DNA from: an uncultured Crocinitomix sp.
Lineage (GTDB): Bacteria; Bacteroidota; Bacteroidia; Flavobacteriales_D; Crocinitomicaceae
Length of the DNA stretch: 64,000 nt
Assembly: GCA_937136425.1 (NCBI GenBank)
Contig: CAKZON010000037.1
Span: forward strand, 62,001-126,000
Direction of reading: 5' to 3'
The notes under the pieces were generated by a model, which was not told where the DNA came from, searched no databases, and was given only the letters and a program-made list of their open reading frames with translations. Each line of letters opens with the position of its first letter. Position 1 is the stretch's first letter. Both the position numbers and the translations under genes were made by a program. Shown one piece after another: positions 16,829 to 25,407 of this stretch.

Positions 16829-19723
16829 GTGATTAAAGTAAGTATACTTTTTTTGATTCTTATATTCTGGCAAAATGCCTATGGGCAAAGATATACCTCC
16901 TATTCTATTGAAGATGGTTTACCCAGTAACCATGTTTATGATATCAAACAGGATGAAGATGGATATTTATGGTTTGCTACAAATTGTGGTATTGCAAAAT
17001 TTGATGGAAATGAATTTACAACGTTTACTGCAAAAGATGGACTTCCAAATAATGATGTATGGAGATTGGAGATAGGAGATGACAATGAGGTCTGGTATTT
17101 TTCCAATAGTCGGTTTCAAGGATATATAAAAAACGACTCAGTTTATCGGTTCTCATCACTAAATAATGAAGTTTTGTGTCCAAAGTTTTCGTTTCGCACA
17201 AAAAATGGTTTTTTATTTTCTTCTTATAAAGGAGAAATATGTGGCGTTCAGAGAGATGAGTTTAAGACTGTGTATGAGCCAGATAATTCTCTGGGAGAAT
17301 CGGAGTGGTTGAAAGAGAAGGAGGACGAGGGGTATTGTATGGTTGTTTTTCCAACAGAAGAAGAATTACTTTATTTGGGGTTTACGGCAAATGAAGTAAT
17401 TGTTGTGGGCAGGGATTTTAAAGAACGATTTCGTTGCAATATTCAAAATTTTACAAATGCTGACATACATAAATACGGGAGATTACATAATGGCGTGTTA
17501 TTTAAAATTTCTAAGGAGGGGCTGATTTTAATAGATCCTGAGTATAAAAAGGTTAAGTGTATAACTACTGAAGGTCATTTGGAGAAAAATCAGGCAAGTG
17601 AAATATATTGCATTTCAACGCCATCTGAAATCCAATTAAGTTATTCAGGTAATTTGATCATTCTCAATTATGAGCTACAGGTTCTTGATTGGATTAAAAT
17701 ACCCCAACAAATTAGTAATATAAGAAGCTTTAAGGATCAGAGTGGTAATGTTTGGACAACAGATTTGAGTAGTGGAATTAAAATGGTTTCTTACGCACAA
17801 TTGAAATCAAAACCCCGCTTTGTTGGAGAAAAAGTAGAAGCTATTGGAGAAATAAATGATCAATTAATTGCAGGTGTTTATGGCTTAGGTTTTTATGTTC
17901 TTGATAATGAAAAAGAAAGTGAATTGGAAGTAACCCGAACCAATTCAAACAGTAAAATTTATGCTGTTGAAGGTAATTCAAACAACCAAAGAGGATATTT
18001 GATTTCAGGTGCCGCTAGTTTTGAATTAGAAAATCAAGTTTTTGTTCCTTTTTCTGTCAATTCAAAAAAAGGGAAACCAGAAGAAAGAGTGGGTTTTAAG
18101 TCAATTGTGGAATTAGGAGAATACAAATTTGTATCTAATCATTTTGAGATATCGCAATATGATACGACAAATAGTTTGACTAATAAGTATTTGAAGTCAG
18201 GAATCCTTCAGTTAGAAGCTTATAAAGACAGAGTTTTTATAGGAGCAACTGATGGTCTTTTTGTACTTAATGATAATCGTATTATCCCTGTTCAGCAAAA
18301 AAGTAGTTTGCTAACACTTCCAATCAATAATATGTGTGTGGCAAATGAATTTTTGTTTGTTGGAACAAATGGAAGAGGTGTTTATATCTATCATGATAAC
18401 GGAATTATACATCTTAAAAATACGGATGATTTAATTATCAAAAAAATTTGTGTTCAGCAAGAATTGGTTTGGCTTGCAACCAACAGAGGTGTTAAAATGG
18501 TAAGGATAGATAAACGGTATCCAGAAAGGTCACCAATTATAAACTCTTTTTATAGTAATGATGGTTTAACGCTAGATAATGTAAATGATTTGTGTATAAA
18601 AGATGGAGTTCTGTTTACCTCCACTGATAATGGTCTTTCGCAAATTGATCCAACCGATCCAATATTTAGGGAACCTCCTGACTTAAGATTTAAAGAAAAA
18701 AATGATACAATAACTATTCGTTCAAGAGAAGATAAGTTAATTTCTGTTTCATTTTTTGTATTGAATTATGTGAATCAAAAACATTACAAATATCATTATC
18801 GTTTGCATCCGAAACATACTGATTGGATCGAAACAAATTCGAAAACGCTTAACTTTTCAAGTCTTGAACCTAATTTATACGCCTTAGAGGTTAAGGCAAG
18901 TGATCAACACCTGAATGAAACAGTGCGGACGTTATATATCAATGTACTTCCAGCTTGGTGGGAAACATTTCTTGCTAAAATTTGTTTTGTAGGTATTTTA
19001 ATTATCACTTTAACCAGTATGTTTTGGCTCATTTTAATCAATATTAGAAAAAAAGAAGCTCGCAAAAGTCAACTGAAAAAGGATATGGCGACAATTCAAC
19101 TTCAGGCACTGCGGTCACAAATGAATCCTCATTTTGTACATAATTCACTTAATGCAATTCAGTATTTTATTCAGCAGCATAATGTGTACGAATCAGAAAA
19201 TTATTTAACGAAATTTTCTAAACTCATTCGGTTGTTTTTTGATTGTTCCCAAAAGGAGTATATAACGTTAAGAGAAGAAATAGAAATCATCAGAAGTTAT
19301 TTGAGTATTGAAAATCTTCGTTTTGGTGATAAGTTTGAATATGAAATATCTGTTGATCCTCTATTGGATGCTGACCAACAATTGATTCCTACTATGATTT
19401 TACAACCAATTGTTGAAAATGCTGTTAATCATGGCATATTTCATATAACGAAAAATGGTAAAATAAAGGTGAATTTCTTTTTTGAAGGTTCTGATGCCTT
19501 TCGCGTATTAGTTGAGGATAATGGAGTGGGGGTCAAAAACTCCGAAAAAATTAAAGAACAGTCAATCCGTAATTATAGGTCAACTTCTTCAAAAGTTTTA
19601 AATGATCGTCTGACATTGCTGAAAGAAAACAAAGAATGGGAAGTTGTTCATACTATGTCCGATTTGATTGAGGATGATGAAACACCTGGAACAAAAGTTG
19701 AACTTTACTTTAAACAGATTTAA
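16829..19723 (+). CDS. Propeller-type sensor histidine kinase, LytS/YehU-like
   Basis: 964 aa from a GTG start that gives a signal peptide (MIKVSILFLILIFWQNAYGQ). Then come two-component regulator propeller repeats (GLPSNHVYDIKQDEDGYLWFAT, GLPNNDVWRLEI, LTLDNVNDLCI), a Y_Y_Y-like domain (HYKYHYRLHPKHTDWIET), one transmembrane helix near residues 715-737, and a LytS-type kinase core: MNPHFVHNSLNAIQYFI with the phosphoacceptor His, then an ATPase domain (ILQPIVENAVNHG, VEDNGVGV). The periplasmic propeller should sense a ligand, unknown here. The stop is 3 nt before the LytTR regulator gene, its evident partner. A TATTTTTG element at 16746-16753 may be its -7 box. Confidence 0.9.
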   Translation: MIKVSILFLILIFWQNAYGQRYTSYSIEDGLPSNHVYDIKQDEDGYLWFATNCGIAKFDGNEFTTFTAKDGLPNNDVWRLEIGDDNEVWYFSNSRFQGYIKNDSVYRFSSLNNEVLCPKFSFRTKNGFLFSSYKGEICGVQRDEFKTVYEPDNSLGESEWLKEKEDEGYCMVVFPTEEELLYLGFTANEVIVVGRDFKERFRCNIQNFTNADIHKYGRLHNGVLFKISKEGLILIDPEYKKVKCITTEGHLEKNQASEIYCISTPSEIQLSYSGNLIILNYELQVLDWIKIPQQISNIRSFKDQSGNVWTTDLSSGIKMVSYAQLKSKPRFVGEKVEAIGEINDQLIAGVYGLGFYVLDNEKESELEVTRTNSNSKIYAVEGNSNNQRGYLISGAASFELENQVFVPFSVNSKKGKPEERVGFKSIVELGEYKFVSNHFEISQYDTTNSLTNKYLKSGILQLEAYKDRVFIGATDGLFVLNDNRIIPVQQKSSLLTLPINNMCVANEFLFVGTNGRGVYIYHDNGIIHLKNTDDLIIKKICVQQELVWLATNRGVKMVRIDKRYPERSPIINSFYSNDGLTLDNVNDLCIKDGVLFTSTDNGLSQIDPTDPIFREPPDLRFKEKNDTITIRSREDKLISVSFFVLNYVNQKHYKYHYRLHPKHTDWIETNSKTLNFSSLEPNLYALEVKASDQHLNETVRTLYINVLPAWWETFLAKICFVGILIITLTSMFWLILINIRKKEARKSQLKKDMATIQLQALRSQMNPHFVHNSLNAIQYFIQQHNVYESENYLTKFSKLIRLFFDCSQKEYITLREEIEIIRSYLSIENLRFGDKFEYEISVDPLLDADQQLIPTMILQPIVENAVNHGIFHITKNGKIKVNFFFEGSDAFRVLVEDNGVGVKNSEKIKEQSIRNYRSTSSKVLNDRLTLLKENKEWEVVHTMSDLIEDDETPGTKVELYFKQI

Positions 19724-19726
19724 GAA

Positions 19727-20473
19727 ATGAGAATTAAGACAATACTTGTGGATGACGAGCTAAAATCTTTAGCCATTTTAGAAAATAAACTGAACCGTTT
19801 GTGTCCAGAAATTGAAGTTGTAGGTAAAGTAGATCAACCTGAAAAAGCAGTTGAGTTGATTGAACAACTATGTCCGCAACTAGTGTTTTTGGATATTGCT
19901 ATGCCAAAAATGAGCGGGTTTGATCTTTTGTCTCGGATCAGCAATCCATCTTTTGAAATTATTTTTGCAACGGCTTTTGATCAATATGCTATAGATGCAA
20001 TTAGGCATTGCGCAATTGGATATTTGGTAAAACCAATTGACAATGATGATTTAGTGTTGATGGTTGAAAATGCATTGGTCAATATTAAAGAAAAATCATC
20101 TACTCGTAAAATCAGTACGTTTATAGAGAATTTTAAAGGAAATACTGAAATTAAAAAAATTGCTATTCCAACACAAAAAGGGTTCGAATTTGTGGAATTG
20201 AATAGCATTATTCGTTGTGAGGGAATTGGAGGATACACTCGGCTATTTTTCAAGAATAAAAAGAGTCTAATGAGCTCATTCAGTATCGGTTATTTTTACA
20301 AATTACTTGAACGAAATAGTTTTAGTTTTTGCCATAAATCCCACCTTGTTAATTTGGAATATGTCGAGCGTTATCTAAATAGTGGAGTTGTGGAATTAAG
20401 CCATGATCATAGCGTGCCAGTGTCCAAGAGTCGGAAAAATGACTTTTTGAAACAGCTTAGACTAGAAAGATAA
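19727..20473 (+). CDS. LytTR-family response regulator
   Basis: 248 aa. The N-terminal receiver domain (VDDELKSLAILENKL, phosphoacceptor Asp in LVFLDIAMPKMSGFDLL, and Lys in YLVKPID) is followed by a LytTR DNA-binding domain (residues about 140-245, GFEFVELNSIIRCEG, VPVSKSRKNDFL). It is translated directly after the propeller sensor kinase (3-nt gap) and surely acts with it. LytTR regulators bind direct repeats in target promoters; its targets cannot be named, although the neighbouring secreted-protein genes and the island are candidates by position only. Confidence 0.93.
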   Translation: MRIKTILVDDELKSLAILENKLNRLCPEIEVVGKVDQPEKAVELIEQLCPQLVFLDIAMPKMSGFDLLSRISNPSFEIIFATAFDQYAIDAIRHCAIGYLVKPIDNDDLVLMVENALVNIKEKSSTRKISTFIENFKGNTEIKKIAIPTQKGFEFVELNSIIRCEGIGGYTRLFFKNKKSLMSSFSIGYFYKLLERNSFSFCHKSHLVNLEYVERYLNSGVVELSHDHSVPVSKSRKNDFLKQLRLER

Positions 20474-21075
20474 CAATGCGGTTACCTTATTGTATAAGTC
20501 GACAATAAAATGGCGATTTTCATAGTGTTGAACTACTGTTGATCTGAAACATAAGGGGTGTCTCCTAAAAAAAAGTGGACTTCAAGTTGATGACTTAACT
20601 AGGCATTATTCTGGTCACTATTTTTATCAGATGAATATTGAATTCTTGAATATAATCACACAATAGAGGGGGAAGTTTTCCATTCCAAAAGAAACAGCTG
20701 TATCTGGTAGACAAAAAAGGTGAAATTTTGTTTCAAAAGAGCCTTCTAGGTTAAAATACGTATAATATTTATTCCGCTTTTCGACCGAAATTGACCGAAT
20801 ATAAAAAACTGCTATCAAGCCAAAATAATTGGATTTAAATCGACGTAAATTGATGAGAAAAGTTGACGGATTGCAAAAATTATTTCTGTGAAATTTCAGC
20901 ATAGCTGATTCGATTTTCTAGAGAGTTGAACAATTTTAATGTGCCAAATTTCATCCCGAAATGCGTGATAAACGTAAAATGATGCAAAATCTGAACACCT
21001 AGAGTTTATCTAGATGATTCAGTATCTCCGCCTTCAATTAATAGTAAATCAAAATATTAAAAACAAGGTAAAATT
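20474..21075. other. Gene-free stretch at the left edge of the island, with IS-end-like sequence
   Basis: 602 nt without a convincing gene; a 91-codon reverse frame at 20627-20902 has no recognisable features. At 20559-20580 the sequence TGTCTCCTAAAAAAAAGTGG(AC) resembles the terminal inverted repeat style of IS3-family elements, but no transposase or second end is seen nearby, so at most it is a scar. A short direct repeat GACCGAA occurs near 20781 and 20792. The promoter of the 1328-aa gene should be in the last 200 nt but no clear TAnnTTTG was found. Confidence 0.4.
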
Positions 21076-24000
21076 ATGACAGAATCAATTTCACAAACAT
21101 TGTTTCGCTTTATCAGCTTGCGTAGCCCAGATATAAGTGAAGAAAAAGAAAAGGAACTTCGTTTTATTTATCCCTCTAAAAATGCAAAAGGTGGGGTTTT
21201 TTACGCTGCAATTCCTGAGCCTGAATCCGGTGCGTCTGTAATAGGTAAACTCAAAGAAGTTGCTGCGTCGTTTGAGGGGCTTTCGCGAGAAGATTTAATA
21301 AAAGTGAATCCAGAGCTTTTTGAATTTTCACAGTGGCTGGTTAAAAATAGAACAAGCTATACTAATGACGAACTGCAAGTAGCAATGGAGGGACTCACCC
21401 CCGTTGCAGATGATACTGCACTTTGGGATAATCTTTTTTTCCAATTTATTTTGAAAAAGGACTTTTATGCAAAGGAGACAGTCATTCATATGTTAAAAGC
21501 CAATCACGTCATAGCAAACTTTCCTAAAGGTGAAAAATTGGATAAAAATGAACTAGATAAATTGGAAAAAACATTGATCTATGCAACTGTAATTCTTCCT
21601 AATGAACTCTTCGCAGAAGGAACAGGTCAAGTAAGGGCTAAAAATATAAAATTAGCCTTTGAAACGTTTCCATTGTCAGAAGACTTGAAAGCAAGTATTG
21701 CAAGTACAGAATTACTGGATTTAGAAAACATTAAAGAGGAGATTGAAGAGTTATCAACAGAATACCACAAGTCTTATGATAAAGCACTTAAAGCAGCTGA
21801 GAAAATACATCAAGAGGATGTTAAGAAAATTCTTGATGATTACAATGATCAATTGCAGGCGGCAAACGACGAATGGTGCAAGGATAGAGGTGATCTGCCT
21901 TATGATGACTTAAGCCCTTGCGATAAGCCTGTACCGGTTAAATATCCAGAATTACCAGAATTCAATTTTACATTTACAGCAGAAATTGATGCCAAAAGAG
22001 CCTTAGCCGAAATGTCAAGCTCCACGTATGAAACAGTAAACAGATTAAAACCAATTGCAAAAATTGAAACGTATGCAGAAATTAAAGGTTTACTGGTTAC
22101 GGAAGAAGATCGATTAAATACTGAACTTTATCAGAATACCACTTTTTATAAAAAATCGGTTGTTCTTAATGGAACTATTCTTCCTGTTTCAAAAAGGGTT
22201 GTAACAGACATAGAAAAAAGTGTTTATCAGGCTGCATTTTGTTCACAAATTCGCCCAAATCAAATAACAGGAGATTTGTACTGGCGTTTCTTTGCTGATA
22301 TTGCCAGTGCAGCAGAAAGTATTCCGCCTGTAAGCGTAGTTAATACAAAGATTAGCCAGTCTGATGGCACGCTTATAGCAGAAAATAATGATTTTCTTAT
22401 TATGGCTTCAGGCTCGGATATGGTTAAAATAGGCCTTTCTACAGGTCTGACAAGCCCCATAATAACAAACTCTTCAGGTAGTTTAAAATTGGAAAGTACT
22501 GTTACATTTATGGATGGAACTTCTGTTTCATTTGATGGAATTCTACGTCCAAATACTTGTGGCAAAGGAGTAGGTTCAGATACTACGACAGACCCTGTAA
22601 CGAATGATCCAAACTTTGTACCTACTGGATATGGTATGCGTCAGTTGGGCGTTGCTGATTATAGAAAGGTGGAACAAAGCGTACATTGCTATTTAGAGGG
22701 AGAAGTGTCTCATATTGAAAATGTGATGGCTCGTGAATACAAAGAGAAATCAACACGAAGACTACGTCGAAATGAAAGTACGACTTCTACTTCTTCGGAG
22801 ACGGAAAAAGAAAAATTGACGGATACGACTACCTCCAATCGTTATGAAATGCAAAACGAAGTGTCTAAAGTGTTGTCAGAATCACAAGATTTTTCTGCCA
22901 ATACTTCTTTTGATGCTAGTTGGGGGAAAGGTGGAGCATCTCCAAAGTTCAACCTAGGAGCCGGAACAAGTTTGGCAACTCATACTTCTAGTGAAGATAG
23001 TATTAATCAAGCAATGACAGAGGCGCAGGAAATCACCGAAAGAGCAATGGATCGTGTGGTACAGCGAGTTAAAGAGGAGCGGGTTACCAAAATTGTTGAG
23101 GAATATGAAGAAAACAACACCCACGGTTTCGATAATCGCAAGGGGGATAAACATGTTGTAGGAGTATACCGTTGGGTAGATAAAGTTTATAAAAACCAAA
23201 TTTATAATTATGGAAGGCGTCTAATGTATGAATTTGCCATTCCGCAACCTTCTAAATTACACCGTTTGGCAATGATGGCAGATGAAGAAAATTCTTCTGA
23301 TACGACATTATTGAAAGAACCAATGGATCCAAGAAAAGTTAAAATAGGGATCCATACAATTTCAGATGCATCTAAAATTAATGAAAGCAATTATAAAATA
23401 CTTGCTGCCATTTATAATGCTGAAGTATCCGAACCTCCGTTGGAAGAAATGTATGTTGGTCACGCTTTTTCCTATCAGGCAACTGAGGTGATTAGTAATA
23501 ATCACGAACGTTTTGGAGAAAATATTAATTATGAACTTCCAGAAGGATATTATACGTATAAAGCTAAAGCCAATTGGGCGGATAGTGTCGACGGACCAAT
23601 TAATTCTACAAAGATTATTGTTGGCGGTTTATTAATAACGTCTAAGAATCAGGAAGAAAATCTCTCCAAGCATGTTGGTGAAATTCCCATTTCTTTTTCC
23701 TCCCATCAGCATCTATCAGGAAATTCCAATATAAGCATTTTGTTAAAGGTGCTACCTGAATTTAAACGTAACTGGCAAAATGAAACCTTCAATGCTATTC
23801 TTAATGCTTACGAAGATCAGTTGGCCGAATATATAGCGCAAAAAGGATTGGAAGAAGAAAAGGTAGAGGAGCTTAAAAAGTCAAACCCTCTTTTTTACCG
23901 TCAGATTGAGCAAACCATCCTCCGTAAAAATTGCTTATCCTATTTAATGGATCAGTCACCATCAGCTGAAAGAACCTATGGAAAACGTTTTTATTCAGGA

Positions 24001-25062
24001 GATAATCTAGAAAAACATGAGGTAACGGTAACTGAAGCAATGGATGACTATGCCTCTTTTGCAAAATTCATGGAGCAGGCATTTGAGTGGGAAATTATGT
24101 CTTATCATTTCTATCCATTCTACTGGGCAAACCGCAAAGAGTGGAGTGATTTGTACAGCTTTGAAAATAATGATCCTTTGTTCAGAAGTTTTATGCAGGC
24201 AGGATTAGCGAGAGTAGTCCTAACGGTACGTCCAGGATTTGAGAAAGCTGTATTACATTATATGTCTACAGGAAGCATCTGGAACGGAGGGGAATTACCT
24301 GTGCTTGAAGATCCTTTATATTTATCAATAGTGGATGAACTTGATAAACCTGTTGGAATTAAAGAGGGAAAAGCATGGAAAACGCAAGTACCTACTTCTT
24401 TAACCATTTTACAAGCAGATAGTCTGGGCTTAAAGGTTGAAAAAGCCTTGCCATGTAATTGTGATGATATTGAAGATTTTATCGAAGCAGATCAAACAGA
24501 GTGTAGCTCACAGATTTTAAACGATCCAACGGTTTTTAATGATTTGCAAGTTGGAAATGACAATAGTAATAGTACAAAAAGAGAAATTCAGTTTAGATTT
24601 CATAATAACTCTGGTTCAAATTATAAAATGATTGCAGATTTTGATGAAGAAAATGCTTTTCCTTTAGTGTTTAAATGCATGGATCAGGAAATCACTATTC
24701 AAAGAGATGCAGCTTGGGAAGCGGAGAGTAGTGCTGGAATCATATACCAAAAACTGGCAATGCAGATTTCATTAATTTCAGGAGTAAACGCCAGCCAGGT
24801 ATTTGACAAAGAAGGCAACCCACTTGGACTTCAGTTTACAGTTGATACTGAAAAAATAGAAGCCTTTATGTTTCAAAAGTCTGCTAACAATGGAGCGATT
24901 GTAAATGAGTCATATGACATTTTAAAATTAACAATCAACCCTGATGGCATTATTGTAAATCAACCCACCTTATACTTACAGCGGATTGAGGATAAATACA
25001 ACACTGCTCTATTAGCGGAAGAAGCAGGAGTATTATTACCGATCAGCAGGTTTCTGTTGTGA
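21076..25062 (+). CDS. Very large protein of unknown function, first gene of toxin-like island
   Basis: 1328 aa, no signal peptide or membrane helix. Regions seen: an N-terminal helical part with a charged coiled-coil-like stretch near residues 215-260 (IKEEIEELSTEYHKSYDKAL); a beta-rich part to about 510; a distinctive block at 532-558 (VEQSVHCYLEGEVSHIENVM, then REYKEK) followed by a Ser/Thr/Glu-rich segment and a long helical stretch ending RWVDKVYKNQIYNYGRRLMYEF; and a C-terminal block with YHFYPFYWANRKEW and ARVVLTVRPGFEKAVLHYMS near 1010-1075. I have an impression of similar large proteins in other phyla but cannot name a characterised family. It overlaps the next gene by 4 nt (GTGA), so the genes are translationally coupled. 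A structural or carrier role for the downstream toxin-like proteins is inference. Confidence 0.85.
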   Translation: MTESISQTLFRFISLRSPDISEEKEKELRFIYPSKNAKGGVFYAAIPEPESGASVIGKLKEVAASFEGLSREDLIKVNPELFEFSQWLVKNRTSYTNDELQVAMEGLTPVADDTALWDNLFFQFILKKDFYAKETVIHMLKANHVIANFPKGEKLDKNELDKLEKTLIYATVILPNELFAEGTGQVRAKNIKLAFETFPLSEDLKASIASTELLDLENIKEEIEELSTEYHKSYDKALKAAEKIHQEDVKKILDDYNDQLQAANDEWCKDRGDLPYDDLSPCDKPVPVKYPELPEFNFTFTAEIDAKRALAEMSSSTYETVNRLKPIAKIETYAEIKGLLVTEEDRLNTELYQNTTFYKKSVVLNGTILPVSKRVVTDIEKSVYQAAFCSQIRPNQITGDLYWRFFADIASAAESIPPVSVVNTKISQSDGTLIAENNDFLIMASGSDMVKIGLSTGLTSPIITNSSGSLKLESTVTFMDGTSVSFDGILRPNTCGKGVGSDTTTDPVTNDPNFVPTGYGMRQLGVADYRKVEQSVHCYLEGEVSHIENVMAREYKEKSTRRLRRNESTTSTSSETEKEKLTDTTTSNRYEMQNEVSKVLSESQDFSANTSFDASWGKGGASPKFNLGAGTSLATHTSSEDSINQAMTEAQEITERAMDRVVQRVKEERVTKIVEEYEENNTHGFDNRKGDKHVVGVYRWVDKVYKNQIYNYGRRLMYEFAIPQPSKLHRLAMMADEENSSDTTLLKEPMDPRKVKIGIHTISDASKINESNYKILAAIYNAEVSEPPLEEMYVGHAFSYQATEVISNNHERFGENINYELPEGYYTYKAKANWADSVDGPINSTKIIVGGLLITSKNQEENLSKHVGEIPISFSSHQHLSGNSNISILLKVLPEFKRNWQNETFNAILNAYEDQLAEYIAQKGLEEEKVEELKKSNPLFYRQIEQTILRKNCLSYLMDQSPSAERTYGKRFYSGDNLEKHEVTVTEAMDDYASFAKFMEQAFEWEIMSYHFYPFYWANRKEWSDLYSFENNDPLFRSFMQAGLARVVLTVRPGFEKAVLHYMSTGSIWNGGELPVLEDPLYLSIVDELDKPVGIKEGKAWKTQVPTSLTILQADSLGLKVEKALPCNCDDIEDFIEADQTECSSQILNDPTVFNDLQVGNDNSNSTKREIQFRFHNNSGSNYKMIADFDEENAFPLVFKCMDQEITIQRDAAWEAESSAGIIYQKLAMQISLISGVNASQVFDKEGNPLGLQFTVDTEKIEAFMFQKSANNGAIVNESYDILKLTINPDGIIVNQPTLYLQRIEDKYNTALLAEEAGVLLPISRFLL

Positions 25063-25406
25063 GTAAAGTGAGGTTAGATTTGATATGGCAGCACAATAAT
25101 GTGCTGCCATATATTCTGAACGAGTTGCGTTTGAAAGTGGAAAAAATCACACCCGTTCATGCCATTTATTTATTCGGAAGCCGATCCAAAACTCCTTTTA
25201 ACGATTGGGGACAACTTAAAGGAAAAGATTGGGATATCATTATGGTATGCAACTTCCCCATCATTAATACAGGTGTTTTGACAATTGCCAAAGGGTATTA
25301 TATAGACCTTTCAATTGTTACAAAAAATAACTTGGAAAAGATGATGGCACATCAGCAATACATAGAGTTATACCCCAAAAATACATTAACACAAAAAACA
25401 GAATAA
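25059..25406 (+). CDS. Small nucleotidyltransferase-like protein (pol-beta fold)
   Basis: 115 aa starting with GTG that overlaps the previous stop by 4 nt. The sequence YLFGSRSKTPFNDWG...GKDWDIIMV resembles the minimal nucleotidyltransferase motif: GS at residues 40-41, then Asp57-x-Asp59, and a possible third Asp83 in YYIDLSIV. The spacing between GS and DxD is 15 residues, longer than the 10 typical of MNT proteins. Such proteins transfer nucleotides to protein or RNA and often act as antitoxins or toxin modifiers. There is no HEPN partner beside it. Here it lies between two large island proteins, with a 1-nt gap to the next gene, suggesting it acts on one of them. The family call is good, the role is inferred. 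Confidence 0.7.
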   Translation: MSKVRLDLIWQHNNVLPYILNELRLKVEKITPVHAIYLFGSRSKTPFNDWGQLKGKDWDIIMVCNFPIINTGVLTIAKGYYIDLSIVTKNNLEKMMAHQQYIELYPKNTLTQKTE

Positions 25407-25407
25407 T

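Noticed and set aside
20627..20902. 91-codon reverse reading frame in the gap before the island
   Set aside because: No signal, motif or ribosome site; composition is that of random AT-rich DNA.
22260..22565. 101-codon reverse frame inside the 1328-aa gene
   Set aside because: Shadow of the plus-strand gene; no start context or motif.
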